Notes: generated from the sequence alone by a model not told the origin. DNA of 64,000 nt from Archegozetes longisetosus (GCA_018873245.2 JAEMBT020000008.1:12691172-12755171); one strand, 5' to 3'; numbered from the stretch's first letter, positions 23,201 to 36,453 are shown. Numbers and translations: made by a program.

Positions 23201-25536
23201 ACTTTCAAATAACTTGATAACCAAAATCCATAACTGAGTAGCCTATAATTCTTAATTATCTAAACTATAAATTATTAATAGAATTTTCTCAAATGGTAAA
23301 CATCCTAATTATAGTGGTAAAAATCACAAGAATGTGCAAAAAATGTAGATTTATTAAAAGCTTTTTTATCAATGCAACTAAATTATAAACATTTTCTATT
23401 TTTGTAACTGAAATAAATCTAAAGAAAGTGTTTTGGTGTCACAACGCATTCTGATAAGCGGGCGAAACTAAGCAAAAACAGCAAACTCTTTCTGTGTTCT
23501 TGGTTTTTTCAGACATTATATGATTTATAAGTTACACAAGAACTAATTCAATGCTTAATTAAGACAATTAAACAAGTGTTTATAACCTTCAGAAATATTT
23601 AGTCTGAGTAGAAACAAGTTGACTGAGCTAAAGGCTTCAATCAAGTCATAGAAATGTAAAATTATAGATATCGCGTTTAATGTTGTGGTAATCTGAACAT
23701 TATTTGAAAGTTAGAAGTTTTCTCTATCATCAAAATTGAATACCGCACCCAAAACTTACCCAACACTACAAACTACTCATAAGCAAAAGCAATAGTAAAA
23801 GCAATACAATCCACTTATTGCTAGCTCTAAATAAGTCACAAAAGCATGCAAATGAAAAATGGATAAGCAATTTGTTCTTTCAATCATAACTTAAACAGAC
23901 GTTTATGTTGTGGAAAAGTATGCGTTCAGATAATACAAGACTGAAAATGTAATTTATGATCTATTTTCCCTCGATTATCTCCAGAAAAAAATGTTTTATT
24001 TTTCGTTATATCAGACTATTAAACATTTTGTTTTCTATGGAACAGAAAGAATGCAAAAAATGTATTGAATGAATTGAGGACAAGGTCTGTATGTCAACAA
24101 TTGACGCATACTATTAGCTTTTACTATATATCCAAAAGAAGACTCTTATCTATATTGTACTATATCTCAAATAAGAGTAAATGAGAAATAAGAAAGAATT
24201 TGTCCTAAAACTGTTTAGCCTTCTTGTGGTAATTGGATTCGATCCATGGGTTTTCGCTTGGCATAGATCTTGGTTTAGAAACTACTTTCGCAAGCGCTAG
24301 TTTTCGATTCATTCCATTCTATTGCATATAAACACAGCTGATAACCACATCTTTCTATTATTATAAATTAATTATAAGAGATTTCAGCCAATTGTATGCT
24401 AAGCACTGACCAAACGTGTCGATATGTTGGTCAAGGAGTTCTTTAATTTAATTTAATACTCCATTTCGGGAGAGCATTCGTATTCTGTTTTTTATTCTTG
24501 AAAACTTGTCATCATTTTCGATAATAAAAATATTTTTCTAAGAGTTACTCTTAAATACTATGACGCGAACAACTCTAATTGAAAAATAGAGTTGCTTGTT
24601 TAAAAATTTTCTTATTTACGATTGAAATTTTTATATTTTGTTTCACATCTTACTAAAATTGCGAAATTTTCACAAGAACTTCAATATTAGTAATTTAAAC
24701 AGAATATTTAAACTGAAGGCTATATTTAAAGCATAAAATCCACAGTTTATTGGAAGTAATTTAAATAGTTTTATTTTATCTTAAATGATGTGCTAAATGG
24801 CATAATTATTTCATTAAATTTGAGTATAATGAATATATTCACAACATGTTTCAAAAATACTTATGGATTTTGCAATTGTGCCCAACCTTTTTCATATTTC
24901 TCAACATATTTGATTAATGATAAACTATAGCTAAAGGTCTAGGGCTATAAATATTTATTAACCCACAACTAGAGTTCTAATTCATGAAAGTTTCCTAGAT
25001 CTAGATGAAATACTTTTTTCTGGAATTGCTTTTCTAGATTATATGTGCAATTTGACAATTGTTTTTTCTATCGCATCAAACCAGCTTACCTTTATTATAA
25101 ACATAAAATGATTCTAAGCTTATGAGCACCTTATAGACGTACAAATAAGCTTACTATCTATAATTGACTACTTATGGGTAAATTGCTTGTTTCGTAGTTA
25201 CAAAATGGATCTTAAATTTATGGCTAAGCAAATGTAAGCGATTCGTGGCTTAGGTTTATATCAAAATGACTGTTTTTCCACTTAAATCAAAGCTTTATTG
25301 AAAAATAAATTGAAAAACAGCGCAAAATTGAATTATTTGTCGATAAAAATGAGATTTTAGAAAATTTAGCGAAAAATTAATTTCTTAAATCATTCAATTA
25401 AATCAGAAGATGAAAACTAAGCTTAGGCTGAAGTTGATCACAAAATAAAAAGTTCTAGAATTAGAGACTCAAAAATATAATTTAGACAATCGTACTGATA
25501 CTAAGCTTGAGAATACAGTAGAAACTAATGTATGGT

Positions 25537-26258
25537 ATGCGACATAGAAATCGGAAAAAAGTCTTTGTGCATCAAAATTTAACAAATGCATATAGGTAAA
25601 CTTAATTGTTACCAACCGATAACCCTTATTCTTGGATTGTTCATTTATTATATGATAATAATTTTTGACCACTTCATTGGTCATGGCAGCGATTTTTAGC
25701 ACACAAACATATCAATAAAAAACATGACATTCAGTTTCTAAAAAATTAACAACTATCTTCCATTCATTTTCTAATCTATTCAATACGACATTTTACATCA
25801 AATTAGGCATAATTACAATCATTTAAATCAAAATTTTAGGTTTTATATCACAATTAAAGCTAACTCTATAACAAATATCACTTCAAAATCTCGTAAGTTC
25901 ACAGTTTTCAGGCGTTAATTTATATATTTTAAGTTTGAATAATTTTTTAATACCTCAAATTTGACATAATGTCATACTGAATTAAAGTGATGAATTAAGA
26001 CATAATTTAGTCTAAAAAATGTTAATATCAAAAAAATTTTAAGACTGATTTGCGACTATAATTCCTTATAGTTAGTGAACTTTAAAATTAGCGCCAAGCT
26101 CTGAATTTTTGAATTAAATTTTAAAATTCAAATATATATTTTTGTTGAATAGTTTTTTATATTATATCGTTATCAGCCACCAATTAAATTTTATGGTCAA
26201 GATCAAATTAAGGTTTAATAGTGAACAAGTTTTTTGCCGATTTCTATGTCGCATACTA
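25537..26258. mobile_element. Inverted-repeat element, TIR about 30 bp
   Basis: GTATGCGACATAGAAATCGG at the left is matched by its inverse at the right (about 26230-26258), followed on both sides by an A-rich run. TA dinucleotides sit close to both ends, which would fit a Tc1/mariner-type MITE, but the exact duplication was not resolved. No coding content. Confidence 0.55.
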
Positions 26259-26287
26259 TAGATTACAAGAAAATTTAATCAACAAAT

Positions 26288-26304
26288 TTTATTTGAATTT
26301 TATT
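26288..26304 (-). terminator. Polyadenylation signals of PSMD8
   Basis: Two copies of AATAAA on the minus strand (26293-26288 and 26304-26299), 61-77 bp past the PSMD8 stop codon. Confidence 0.5.
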
Positions 26305-26364
26305 TAATACAAATGAATGAAAAAGAGGAGATATTTTCAATTTATTAGGTTTCAGACATATAAG

Positions 26365-27537
26365 TTAGACGATCATTTCTAGTTCTTTAGCGTAATCGAT
26401 AATCTGCTCGGCCAGCTGTTGTGCTGGTATTTTATTAGCGCTTTGACTCACGTTCTTCGAAGCATTGAATTGCAATATATGAGTGCTATTCAGATCCCAT
26501 TGTCTTCTATTGGCAAAATCAGTCAATTGTCTGACATTATCAAAGAATAGAAGTCGTGCTGCTTCTTGAAGACTAATCTTCTCGTAAGCCTTTTCGATGC
26601 AGGCACCAATCTCTTCGCGAATTGTGTCCAATAAGATATCAATAAAGAAAGTATAATACTTTGCGGGAACGTTGCCTTTCGAGAGAAAAACTTTATTGTA
26701 ACTGCCTTCCATTAAAAACTGTTCAATTTCTACTGGATGTCGAATGTACACATTGTTTTGAATCTCTTTCGCTGGAAGTAGTTCCAACTCCTGTTTAAAA
26801 TAAATAAGTTTCAGTTAGTGATTCAATTAATAGATCAATTTATATCTTTGAATACCGTGTGAAAGTCTGCGACGCGATTCTGCGACAGAAGACACAAAAG
26901 GTTCAGTCCAAGCAGTTGATATTTGAACGCAGATTCTGGCAGTTCAGCTCTAAATCATTCAAATTAATTATTAGTTAATTGTTATTTATAGTATTAATTG
27001 ACATTAGGTTGAGGTTTGAAAACTATTGAGAACAAGTGAAATTTAATTCTAGATAATCGCAAACTTTGATACTGAGAGATCAACGAAAAAATTGTAAATA
27101 AATACAAACAAATAATTAAAAGTTTGAAGAAAAATTCGATCAAAACACACAGAAAAATGTGAAGACTATGAGTAAGAAAGAAAATAAAACTACACAGAAA
27201 TAAGAAATAAAAGGGTTAATTGAATAAGAACAAGTTAATGTTGGACTTACTGGTAATCGAAATAATAGCACTTAAGTTGGGCTAAATATCTCTCAAACGA
27301 AGGGATGTCTTGTTTGACAATACTATAAAGTGCTCCGATTTCTAGAATATCTCTCGCGATTATCAACTCTTGCTTTGTGAAGGTATCACTCGTTGGCAAA
27401 AACGACAATTCGGTTAACGAAACCTTCAATTTCGACAACATTTGTCCGCATTTGTCCAAATTTGGGTTCTTTGAATCCCATTCTTTTTTCAACATCTTGT
27501 ATAAAGTTTGCGTTTCGTTTACTTGATTCGATGACAT
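26365..27537 (-). CDS. PSMD8: 26S proteasome regulatory subunit PSMD8 (Rpn12)
   Basis: A lid subunit of the 19S regulatory particle that helps assemble and hold the lid on the proteasome. Three exons on the minus strand: 27537..27251, 26949..26856, 26790..26365, all with GT-AG borders. Phases add up exactly to 268 residues plus stop, the usual size. Diagnostic blocks: [16 protein letters not shown] and [15 protein letters not shown] across exons 2-3, then [19 protein letters not shown], the [19 protein letters not shown] stretch of the PCI-like region, and the near-invariant C-terminus ([15 protein letters not shown]). Introns are 301 and 65 bp. It is divergently paired with SMU1. Confidence 0.97.
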
Positions 27538-28106
27538 CTTTAATTAGATTCAATTGTATTTAATATTTTATAATTTGAATCGGTTTTCACTTTAACTAAA
27601 TTGAAGTGTCCTTTTACGAAAAACAAGTTTAAAGTGATTGCATTTGAAATTTTGTAACTTTTTGTTGTAGAGGAATTTGCTACACATACAAGCCGTTATG
27701 TGTTATAAAAAGGCTCGAAACTAGGTATTCACTCGAAATGGTTTTTACAATACTTTTCACACTAACTCAGACTACTGAGGAGCAATGATTTGCAAAAATT
27801 GAGAGAGCCATATATAAACTACGTACGCAGACAATTTAAGTGCTCACTCCCTTGCCTTATTGCTAGTCTTCAACTAACAATGTTGAATCTTATGACAGAT
27901 AAGCCTTATATTCTTAACCTAATCCCTTCCACTTAGACGTCATTTACTTAGAGCTTTAATTTGATTCTGAAAAATATATCTCAAAAGTAGTTATGAAACA
28001 GTCCCCAAAACATAAACCGATGCATTGTTTTGTATTTAAATAACTTAAATAATATATCACAGATACAATTAAATAACAACCTAAACAAATTATAATAATC
28101 GCGAAG
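27538..28106. promoter_or_regulatory. Probable shared promoter between PSMD8 and SMU1
   Basis: 569 bp separate the two start codons of head-to-head housekeeping genes, so this gap must hold both promoters and 5' leaders. I see no clear TATA or initiator assignment. Coregulation is an inference from position. Confidence 0.55.
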
Positions 28107-30120
28107 ATGTCAATAGAGATCGAGAGCGCAGATGTCATACGACTAATCGCACAGTATTTGAAAGAAAGCAATTTGCATCGGACTCTGGCAACACTACAAG
28201 ATGAGACATCGATATCGTTAAATACCGTTGATTCGGTTGAAAGTTTTGTGCATGAAATCCATTGCGGGCATTGGGACACAGTCTTGAAAGTGGTCCAGTC
28301 GCTGAAACTGCCTGACAAGAAGTTGATCGATTTGTACGAACAGATTGTGATTGAATTGATTGAATTGCGAGAGTTAGGCGCTGCCAGAAGCCTTTGCCGA
28401 CAAACTGATCCTATGATTAAGTTGAAGACAGAACAACCTGAAAGGTATATACATCTCGAGACTCTTCTAGCTAGAAGTTATTTCGACGCGCGAGAAGCAT
28501 ATCCTGATGGAAGTACTAAAGAGAAAAGAAGAGCACAAATTGCTCAGAGTTTGAGCGGAGAAGTCAGTGTTGTTCCACCTTCAAGACTATTGGCTTTATT
28601 AGGTATCTAATGATTACCAATTTGGTTATTTTTCTCGTTACCATTCCTTTATTGACTTTGTTTGAGTTTCAACTGATCTTAAGTTTGAGATCTGTTTAAG
28701 CTTTCAAATAGTTTTTAAACTTTCATAAAGTTTTAGTTTTGACTTCAAATTCAAAATTGAACCTTTGTCTCAAAGGTATACTTAATTTGAGTTTAATAAT
28801 TAATTATTTGACTGGTTTCGAGTTTTAGGTGAAGTTTAAAATTTTTGAAATAAAGATCAAATATCTTTAGACTAGTTTCAATCTAGAATTTAGGATTGTT
28901 TTGTCAATATGATCATGATTAAATGATTTTAATTAAAAGGTCAAGCTCTTAAATGGCAACAACATCAAGGATTACTACCACCAGGAACTTCAATAGATCT
29001 GTTTCGTGGCAAAGCATCCATTAAAGAACAAGAAGACGAAACATATCCCAACCAATTGTCAAAAACAATCAAATTCGGCACTAAATCTCACGTGGAGTGC
29101 GCCCATTTCTCCCCGGATGGACAATATTTAATAACAGGTTCTGTCGACGGATTCATCGAAGTCTGGAATTTTACGACAGGAAAGATTCGCAAAGACTTAA
29201 GATATCAAGCGATGGATAATTTTATGCTAATGAACGACGCAGTCCTATGTCTTTGTTTTAGTCGTGATTCGGAAATGCTAGCGAGTGGATCTCAAGACGG
29301 AAAGATCAAAGTGTGGAAACTACAGACTGGTCAGTGTTTAAGGCGTTTCGAAAAAGCACATTCCAAAGGTGTGACATGTGCTCATTTTAGTAGAGACTCT
29401 TCGCATATACTTTCGGCTAGTTTTGATACCACTATTAGAATTCATGGCCTCAAAAGTGGCAAACTTTTGAAAGAGTTTCGTGGACATACTAGTTTTGTTA
29501 ATGAAGTTGTTTATAGCTATGATGGACACCACATCATTAGTGCTAGTTCTGATGGATCTATTAAAGTATCAATTCGTTTGACTTCTAATTCAACTAATTT
29601 TCATTTATTTAATAAACTTTTGTTTGTACTTTTAGATTTGGAGTTTGAAGACGACCGAATGCATAAACACATTTAAATCGACGGCAATCGTTGGCAGTGG
29701 AACTGTTGACTTGACTGTCAATTCAATTAGTTTACTACCTAAAACCCCGGAAAATTTTCTAGTTTGTAGTCGTAGTAATACATTGAGTATTATGAATATG
29801 TCCGGACAGGTATTTGATCTCAAATTTCTAAAACTAATTAGTCACTGATAAGTCTTTTTGTTCATTAGATCGTCAAAAGTTTCACAAATGGTAAGCTAGA
29901 AGGCGGTGACTTTGTCTGTTGTACTCTATCGCCACGCGGGGATTGGATCTATGCGGTAGCTGATGACTTCAGTCTTTACTGTTTTTCTGCTAATACGGGC
30001 AAACTCGAGAAAACACTAGCTGTTCACGAGAAAGATGTGATTGGAATCACACATCATCCTCACCAGAACTTAATCGCTACCTATAGTGAAGACGGCCTAC
30101 TGAAAATATGGAAACCATAA
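28107..30120 (+). CDS. SMU1: SMU1, WD40 spliceosome-associated protein
   Basis: A nuclear splicing factor acting with RED/IK in spliceosome activation. Exons 28107-28602, 28940-29565, 29636-29809 and 29869-30120 have GT-AG borders and add up to 515 residues (human 513). The N-terminus has a LisH-type segment ([19 protein letters not shown]) and a CTLH part, then [21 protein letters not shown], then a seven-bladed WD40 propeller (for example [16 protein letters not shown] and [15 protein letters not shown]). The end is the conserved [39 protein letters not shown]. The complete, unbroken frame shows that assembly quality is good here. AATAAA lies at 30220-30225. Confidence 0.97.
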
Positions 30121-30219
30121 ATATTAATATAGTTTTAGTTGAATAGCTTCGTGAATCAGTCAATTTATAACATGAAATTTGTTCACTTTAATTATAAAGA
30201 AACATCATAATGCATTATC

Positions 30220-30225
30220 AATAAA
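30220..30225 (+). terminator. Polyadenylation signal of SMU1
   Basis: AATAAA 100 bp after the SMU1 stop. Confidence 0.55.
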
Positions 30226-30539
30226 ATCAACTACAAAACACTGACTCTCTTGTGATCTTTCATTAATTCCTTTTCAACTATCTAGATTGAATTAAATTCA
30301 AACACTAATTCATATTTTCTTACATTTCAAAATGAATTGAACAGATCACTCACTTTTTCAATCAAGTGTTTTATTGATTGAATAAGAATGGACTTTTTAC
30401 GAAGAATTGCAGCAAATCATTGAGTGAAGATTAACGACCGAACAATTTTAAAATATAAGATTTATCGCTAATAGGTAGATAATTTTAAATCGAGAGCGGA
30501 AAAACTTCGAAATGGCTAGTTCATTTTTATTACACTCAT

Positions 30540-32880
30540 GATTTTCGATTCTAAACAAATATATTTCTAATTATTTGAAATGTGGTTGAAACGTTCAATA
30601 ACATGTTTATTTCTGCATATCATTGAATGTTTTTATTTTAACCGAAAACTAAATTTTGAAGACCATTGCGTTATTTCGCGCGTTACAAGTCCGTCACTTT
30701 GTTGAACACTTGATTCCCTGGACTTAAATCCTTTGATTATGTAACAAACTGACATATTACTTGTGGAACTTTATATTGGTTCAAACTCGCGATACAAGTC
30801 AAATCCTTACTGGTACCGATTTAAATAAATATGAAAAACACTTATGAGCTGAGGAAACGGAAGGGTAGATAAAGGACGTATAAAAAAGATATTTTTGTAA
30901 AGCTAATCGGTCTTATAGTTAATGAAGTTTAAATAATCAACGAAGGGTATACTTTCTCGTAAAGTGACAGTCATTTGTGACTATCTTTATAACACGGTTT
31001 GAGTCTGAATTGAGTCGAAGGTTACAATTAAAAAAATATTTTTTTCCGAATTGGTTTACTAGATTGACTCTAAGGTTTCTCTTTTGTCTGAAATTATTTG
31101 AGAATTAAATTTCGTTACTGAATACAGAATAAAGCTTCAAAATTAGAGGTTATTAATAGATGAGATTTTCGACGGATATCCCTTTTATTGAGATGTAAAG
31201 GAAGCTCGAAATTCCTTGTGTATGAATTTCACAATATTCTGTTCCATATAACAAATCAAACTAATCTCATTATTTGTAGAGTCTTTAGGGAAGTTGCAAA
31301 TAATTGTCAGTTTGCTCTTAATTACGTTGAATCAGTGTGAATAGTGTAATATTGAGCTTAAAAATTGTGTTACTACAGAATCTTATTTTATCAATCTTAT
31401 AACTACTTCTCGTTTGTTGTTTGTTCATTAATTATGCTAAACATACTTTTAATCTTATTTTCGAGATATGACTTAGTTATAAGTGATTGTGGTTTCCCTG
31501 CTTTACCCGAATCAGCAAAAATCAATTTATATAAAAATCGTTATAACGAAAACTCTTCTGTACAATACGAATGTTATGATAAACACAAAGAATTAATTGG
31601 AGGAAAAACTATTGAATGTCTGAATGGTAAATGGGAAGGAAATATTCCTAAATGTGGTCAGAATTCATTACTTTATACTTATTTTTGCCAATTTAAGCTC
31701 TGTTTAAGTTATCAATTCTTGAATTGTCATTTCTACTTTAAAGCAAGTATATCAAATGTGATACTTCGAAGAATGTCGAGAACAGACGTGATAACACAGA
31801 AGCCAGTGCACGCTGAATCGAAATCTATATACTGGGAACCAGAGTGTTGGAAACCATTATTCACTTCGAATTTAACAAAAAGTCAAAAGTGGGAGATTGA
31901 AATCAAAGTAAACTCTCGCATTGACTACTTCTCACTAATATTTTACGGCAAAGACTTGATCGAAAGTTATCTGAACGGGAACTTTACCATAAACGCAACG
32001 ATGTGGCCTCACAAACACTGTGATATTGAAATGTTTGATCTCTACCAAAATGATTCCAAAACTAGAATTTCGTTTTCATGCTATTCAGTCAGTGACGAAA
32101 TTCTTATTACAAAAGATGTCAGTGATCCAGTCAGTACCATATTATTTGATGTCCAATCGAAACAGTTACAGATTCCGATAAATTTATGTACTCTGAAAGC
32201 TTATTCATTGAGTGATTCGTGTGGCACTCCTGAAAAACCTCTTCATTCAGTAGAACTGAGTAAAGAAAAGTCATTTGTTATATTTTCGTGTGAAGAAGAC
32301 TTTAATTTAGAACCAATGAGTAATCAACAAATAATTTGTGGTCAATTAGGAAAATGGGATAAGTCGTTTCCAAAGTGTGTCCCAAAATCATATTGTCCCT
32401 TTCCTCTACCTAATCAGATCAATTCTTATCTTCGTATTGATTATGAAAACCTAGACTATATAAATGGTACACCTATTGCTGAAACCAATTCAATAGCCAT
32501 TTATTCCTGTCATGGTGTAAATGACACTAAACTTGAACTCAAAGGAGAAGCTCAAAGAGTTTGTAAACGTGGGTTTTGGAGTGGTTCACAACCTAAATGT
32601 GTTGTTGGTATGTTTGCATCTTTTTATTCTAAATGTTACCTAGTATAAATTTTGAGTTAGCTGTTATACTTCTTGTCTGTTATTACAATTGAAATCCTTT
32701 AAATTCGGTATCTGAAAGAAATGATTATTGAATCTGACTCTTGATCCTGCCATTATAAACATATAAATTAGTTTGGAACTTTAGCATCGAATTTAAGCCG
32801 TATGGATAGATCTCTTCCTAATCGAACTTAGACATAGAAATACAGCAAACATACACTGACAAAATGCTCATTATAGATCA
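30540..32880 (+). repeat. Segmental duplication, copy A (partner 58540-60640)
   Basis: Direct duplicate of the region around receptor C: about 800 bp of 5' flank, exons 1 and 2, intron 1 and about 270 bp of intron 2. Flanks and intron 1 have drifted visibly (substitutions and small indels). Exon 2 instead contains long stretches with no difference at all (31906-32088 and 32271-32425 against C). Similarity fades beyond about 32880. Confidence 0.85.
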
Positions 32881-35800
32881 TATTTTAGAGAGCTTATGTT
32901 TTCGCTCAAAATGCAGTAATATGTTCAGAGTTCAACACTAATGTTTAAATATTATCGGAAACTTTTTAACTCATCAGGTAGTTCAATGAGAATTTTATGC
33001 CATTGAATCTTGTATTGGCTTAAATAAATTTAAAACTTTAATCTTCGAAGTATTTTCCTCTCGTTTAAATAAAATTTCCTTCATTGATCATTTAATAAAT
33101 TTTTCTGAAAATGCCGAAAATTTTACCAGAGATTCACAATCAATGCGTCTTTTAACAGGCATTATAATAGCGTCACTTAATATCAGTCTTATAGCCTAAA
33201 TTGACTAAGAGTCCGATTCGTAATATTTTCAACTACTCATCGAAAGACTAGAGGAAAAAGATGAGAATGCAATGAAAACTATCACTCATATTTTAAATAA
33301 AAATAGAGATTTGAGAAATCTTCGTATAAAACCTAGAACAAACTTGGCATTATAAAAAGGGGACTTGTTCGCTCTCTGCTGCTCCAAAAATATAGCATAG
33401 ATAGCTATGAAAATAAGGTTCAGTTTGAATTACACATCCCCTACAACTATCGAGCTAAGAGCACCAAGCCTCTGAAGCAAACAACTAACTCATCTAAATT
33501 AATGGCAATATAATATTTTGGGTTAGTTAAGTCAGAAGTTTGGCACAGCGCGCTGTATGTAAGGGAACACTGTATCATATTTTCATAAGTTATTTATTAT
33601 ATAGCGTTGGAGAAACAAAGTTGAAGACTGTTGGCAAAATGAATAAAGCAAAACTTATAAATTTCTATTAAGATTTAAAATTATGAGAGTACCATGGAAC
33701 GATAACTTCTTAAGATTAATGTTTTAAGATTTCACAAACAGCATCTTTAGATATGTGAAATTATGCGGAAAGTTCTATTTAGTCGATAAATATAATTATT
33801 TTTATCGAAAAATTCAATAAAATTTATTTAAATAACACGAAATTTCACAAGTTAAACATTCCTGAGGTTTAAAGTGATATTTGCATTTCAATCACGAATC
33901 ATGACTACTGAGAAAATTTGCAATTTTTAGAATGAACTTATAATTAATGGTTATCTTATTACAAATAAATTATTTATTTTCGTTTCCAATAAATATATCG
34001 GAATTTTTTTTCAGAATTTCAGTTATATAATTAGTACTTAATTTTTTTATCAGTCGTAAGCAATGCTTATCGAAATTTATTTTTTTTCATATTCGTTAAA
34101 CTGAATATAGCTTTAGTGAAATTTGGCGAAAGATATTTACAAAACTATTGCACATCGATTCAAAATCTCAACCGTCAAGTGAACGATGATAATAACTGGC
34201 ATACTTTATTAAAAAATTGTGTAACATTTATCGAATGTAAGAATATATCACTACTAAAAGCATGAGACTTTTCTCTTTCAAATCCCTTCACATCGCTATG
34301 CTAGAGTATCCTTAACAGACTACCGTATTTGGTGAACACATGAATAACCTTTTGATATTTGTCAGGTTATAACAAAACGTCGATTCTTTTTATACTTGTA
34401 CTAGAGATTACTTTATTAAAGAAAGAAAAAGATTCTCCTTCGAGTCTTCGTTATTCATTTTGAAGGACTCATTGAAACTTCGAGAAACATTATAGATCTG
34501 AAGGAGGGAAGACGATCCTTTATGCTCCCTTTATGATCCTTTATCACCATCTGCTCCCTTCCTATGCTGAGAATGAAGCTTCAAGGGGTTGGTAAGGATA
34601 TAGCCCAATAGTGATAAGATGAAATCGAATTCTGAGATGAAATTCCATTAGAAATTGTAAAAGTATAAGCACTAAAACTTACATTCTTAATAAGTTAAAT
34701 AGTAGGAGTCGGGTTTTTTGGTTTGGCCTCCCTCTATTTGATAATTCTCTTGACCAACCCCCTCAACATGTATATCGTTGGAATCGGCTTGTCAAGCTGA
34801 ATCCAACGATACCACTCTTGACCTGATCACGTGACTATTGATCTTTGACCTCCTAACTTGACCCTCTTTGACTTTACCTCCACAAACGTGGTATCATTTT
34901 ACTTCACTCATCAAGCTGAGTTGAATGATGTATGATATAATCCAATAGGGTTACCCTAGGCTCCACAATGAGGGTAATAATCTAACTTGGTATAAGGCTA
35001 TAGGTTGTGCCACGTTAACTTAGATTTGGTGAGGTCACTACGTGTTTGAGGCCGAAGGTCGCATGGGTACTTTTCTTTAAGTAATGGGTTTATAAAAGTC
35101 CGTTTGTAAGTATTAGTGCTGTCCCACCCCACCACGTGGAGGTGGACCCCTGGGGGAGATCGCCCAGCTAACCTATTCTAACCTAACCTCATCTACTTAA
35201 TTTAAGTTTACGTTAGTTGGTTTACTGAGTTTGTGACGCTTTAACCAGTATGGATACGCTCATTGAGCTAAAAGATATATTTTTATGAATTTCTCGGATA
35301 TTACCGGGTCATTACCTGGCCTAAGGACATCGGATCAGGTCATATGTAGTACTGCTGGACTCGTTGTGATAAGAGGAGTAAAACAATACTCTACTTGTTC
35401 TACGACAACGGGGTCACGGAATTTAGGGTCAAAGGTCAGATGACCGGGTCAAAAGTGACATCGTTAGATTCAGCTTGGAGAGTTGAGTCCAAAGGTATAT
35501 AGGTTGATGGGGTTTAGTCGAACGAGTTATTAGATAGCAGGGTGCCAAAAAACTCGACTCGTACCAGTTAAATGAAAGAAACAATATTTGGCATAACAAT
35601 GAATTTATGAATAATACGAATCAAAATTATTATTGCATTAGTGATGAATTTTGCACTTATTAAAGTATCAACAAAACTAAAAATAAAATTAACCATAAGT
35701 TCAGTAATTCTTTGAACTGAACGTCCATTCAAATTTTCAGTAGAAAATTGAATAACAAATTAATAGTGCATCATTTTGTAATTGACTAATCACTTAGTAA

Positions 35801-36429
35801 TTTGTCAGTACACGTTTGTGATTAAAATAATGATAATGAACTGTGTCTGAATTAAAGAATAAGCATTTGGTATAGGTGATCATTAGTATGAAGTTTATAA
35901 TACTTTTCTACTTAATAAAATTCTTCATACTTTCATTATGAAAAATTAGATAAATAAATCACTTTCTACGTTGTTGGACTAGTTTTGAAAATGTGTGATG
36001 ATAAAATAACCTAAAATTTTTAAGCACAATTTTAAATTTATTCATTTTTTCATTTATGATCAAATCTAGTGTTATATGCGTTTTTTATTTTTAGCACGAA
36101 CTACCGAAATACTAGAAGCTAACTCTAACGTACAAATTGGTAGTCGGCACTCTACTATTACAATAATATTGACAAGTTTAGTTCCAGTTATAATATTAAG
36201 TGCAGTTTTTGGTGTAGTAATTGTTTGGCTTCGGAAAAGATTCGTTGAAAATCAAGCGATCAATAGTTCTGATCTTAAACATAATCACGAATTAAATCAG
36301 AGTATTGAAATGTATGAAGATATTAGCAGTCAATACTATATGAACAATTATGAAGAAACTGATTACAAAAATTTTATTAATCGTAAAGCAGATCATGAGA
36401 AAAGTGTTGAGTACACACAAATCTTTTAA
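31434..36429 (+). CDS. Sushi-domain transmembrane receptor A
   Basis: A predicted 473-residue single-pass receptor from exons 31434-31656, 31744-32607 and 36095-36429, all phase 1. Layout: signal peptide (residues 1-17), sushi 1 (18-74), a beta-rich domain with four Cys (75-232, including ECWKP, CDIEMF, FSCYS and a closing LCTLKAYS), sushi 2 (234-286) and sushi 3 (292-360). Then come a Ser/Thr/Asn-rich stalk, a helix (about 383-408, with WLRKR after it) and a tail. The closing LCxLxxY strand resembles fucolectin/discoidin domains; that is inference. The tail has several tyrosines, including MYEDI and a C-terminal VEYTQI that fits the ITIM pattern. The ATG at 31434 is preferred to an upstream extension because it gives the signal peptide and is conserved in C. 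The ectodomain matches copy C and the tail matches copy B. Function is unknown; a cell-surface recognition or adhesion role is likely. Confidence 0.8.
32608..36094 (+). other. Intron 2 of receptor A
   Basis: 3.5 kb. The first 270 bp resembles copy C. From about 33600 onward it resembles intron 2 of copy B (49249-51980), except for the transposon at 34701-35565 that B lacks. The switch lies between about 32880 and 33600. No extra exon was seen. Confidence 0.65.
34701..35565. mobile_element. Inverted-repeat transposon with 8-bp target duplication AGTTAAAT
   Basis: A GC-richer block than its surroundings. Ends AGTAGGAGTCGGGTTTTTTG and the inverse of GGTACGAGTCGAGTTTTTTG are flanked by AGTTAAAT (34693-34700 and 35566-35573). 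The subterminal 150 bp are also inverted copies, moderately diverged (for example AAGCTGAATCCAACGAT and its partner near 35465). The matching place in gene B (about 51441) lacks the insert, which confirms the boundaries. No transposase; a non-autonomous element of a superfamily with 8-bp duplications. Confidence 0.85.
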
Positions 36430-36453
36430 TAAATTGTTTTTATATCTGTTAAA

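Larger units (their letters stand above)
22240..26364. other. Gene-free stretch upstream of the PH gene and downstream of PSMD8
   Basis: AT-rich DNA without supportable exons. It contains the second copy of the dispersed repeat at 22981-23200 and an inverted-repeat element at about 25537-26258. PSMD8 polyadenylation signals lie at its right edge. Confidence 0.4.
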
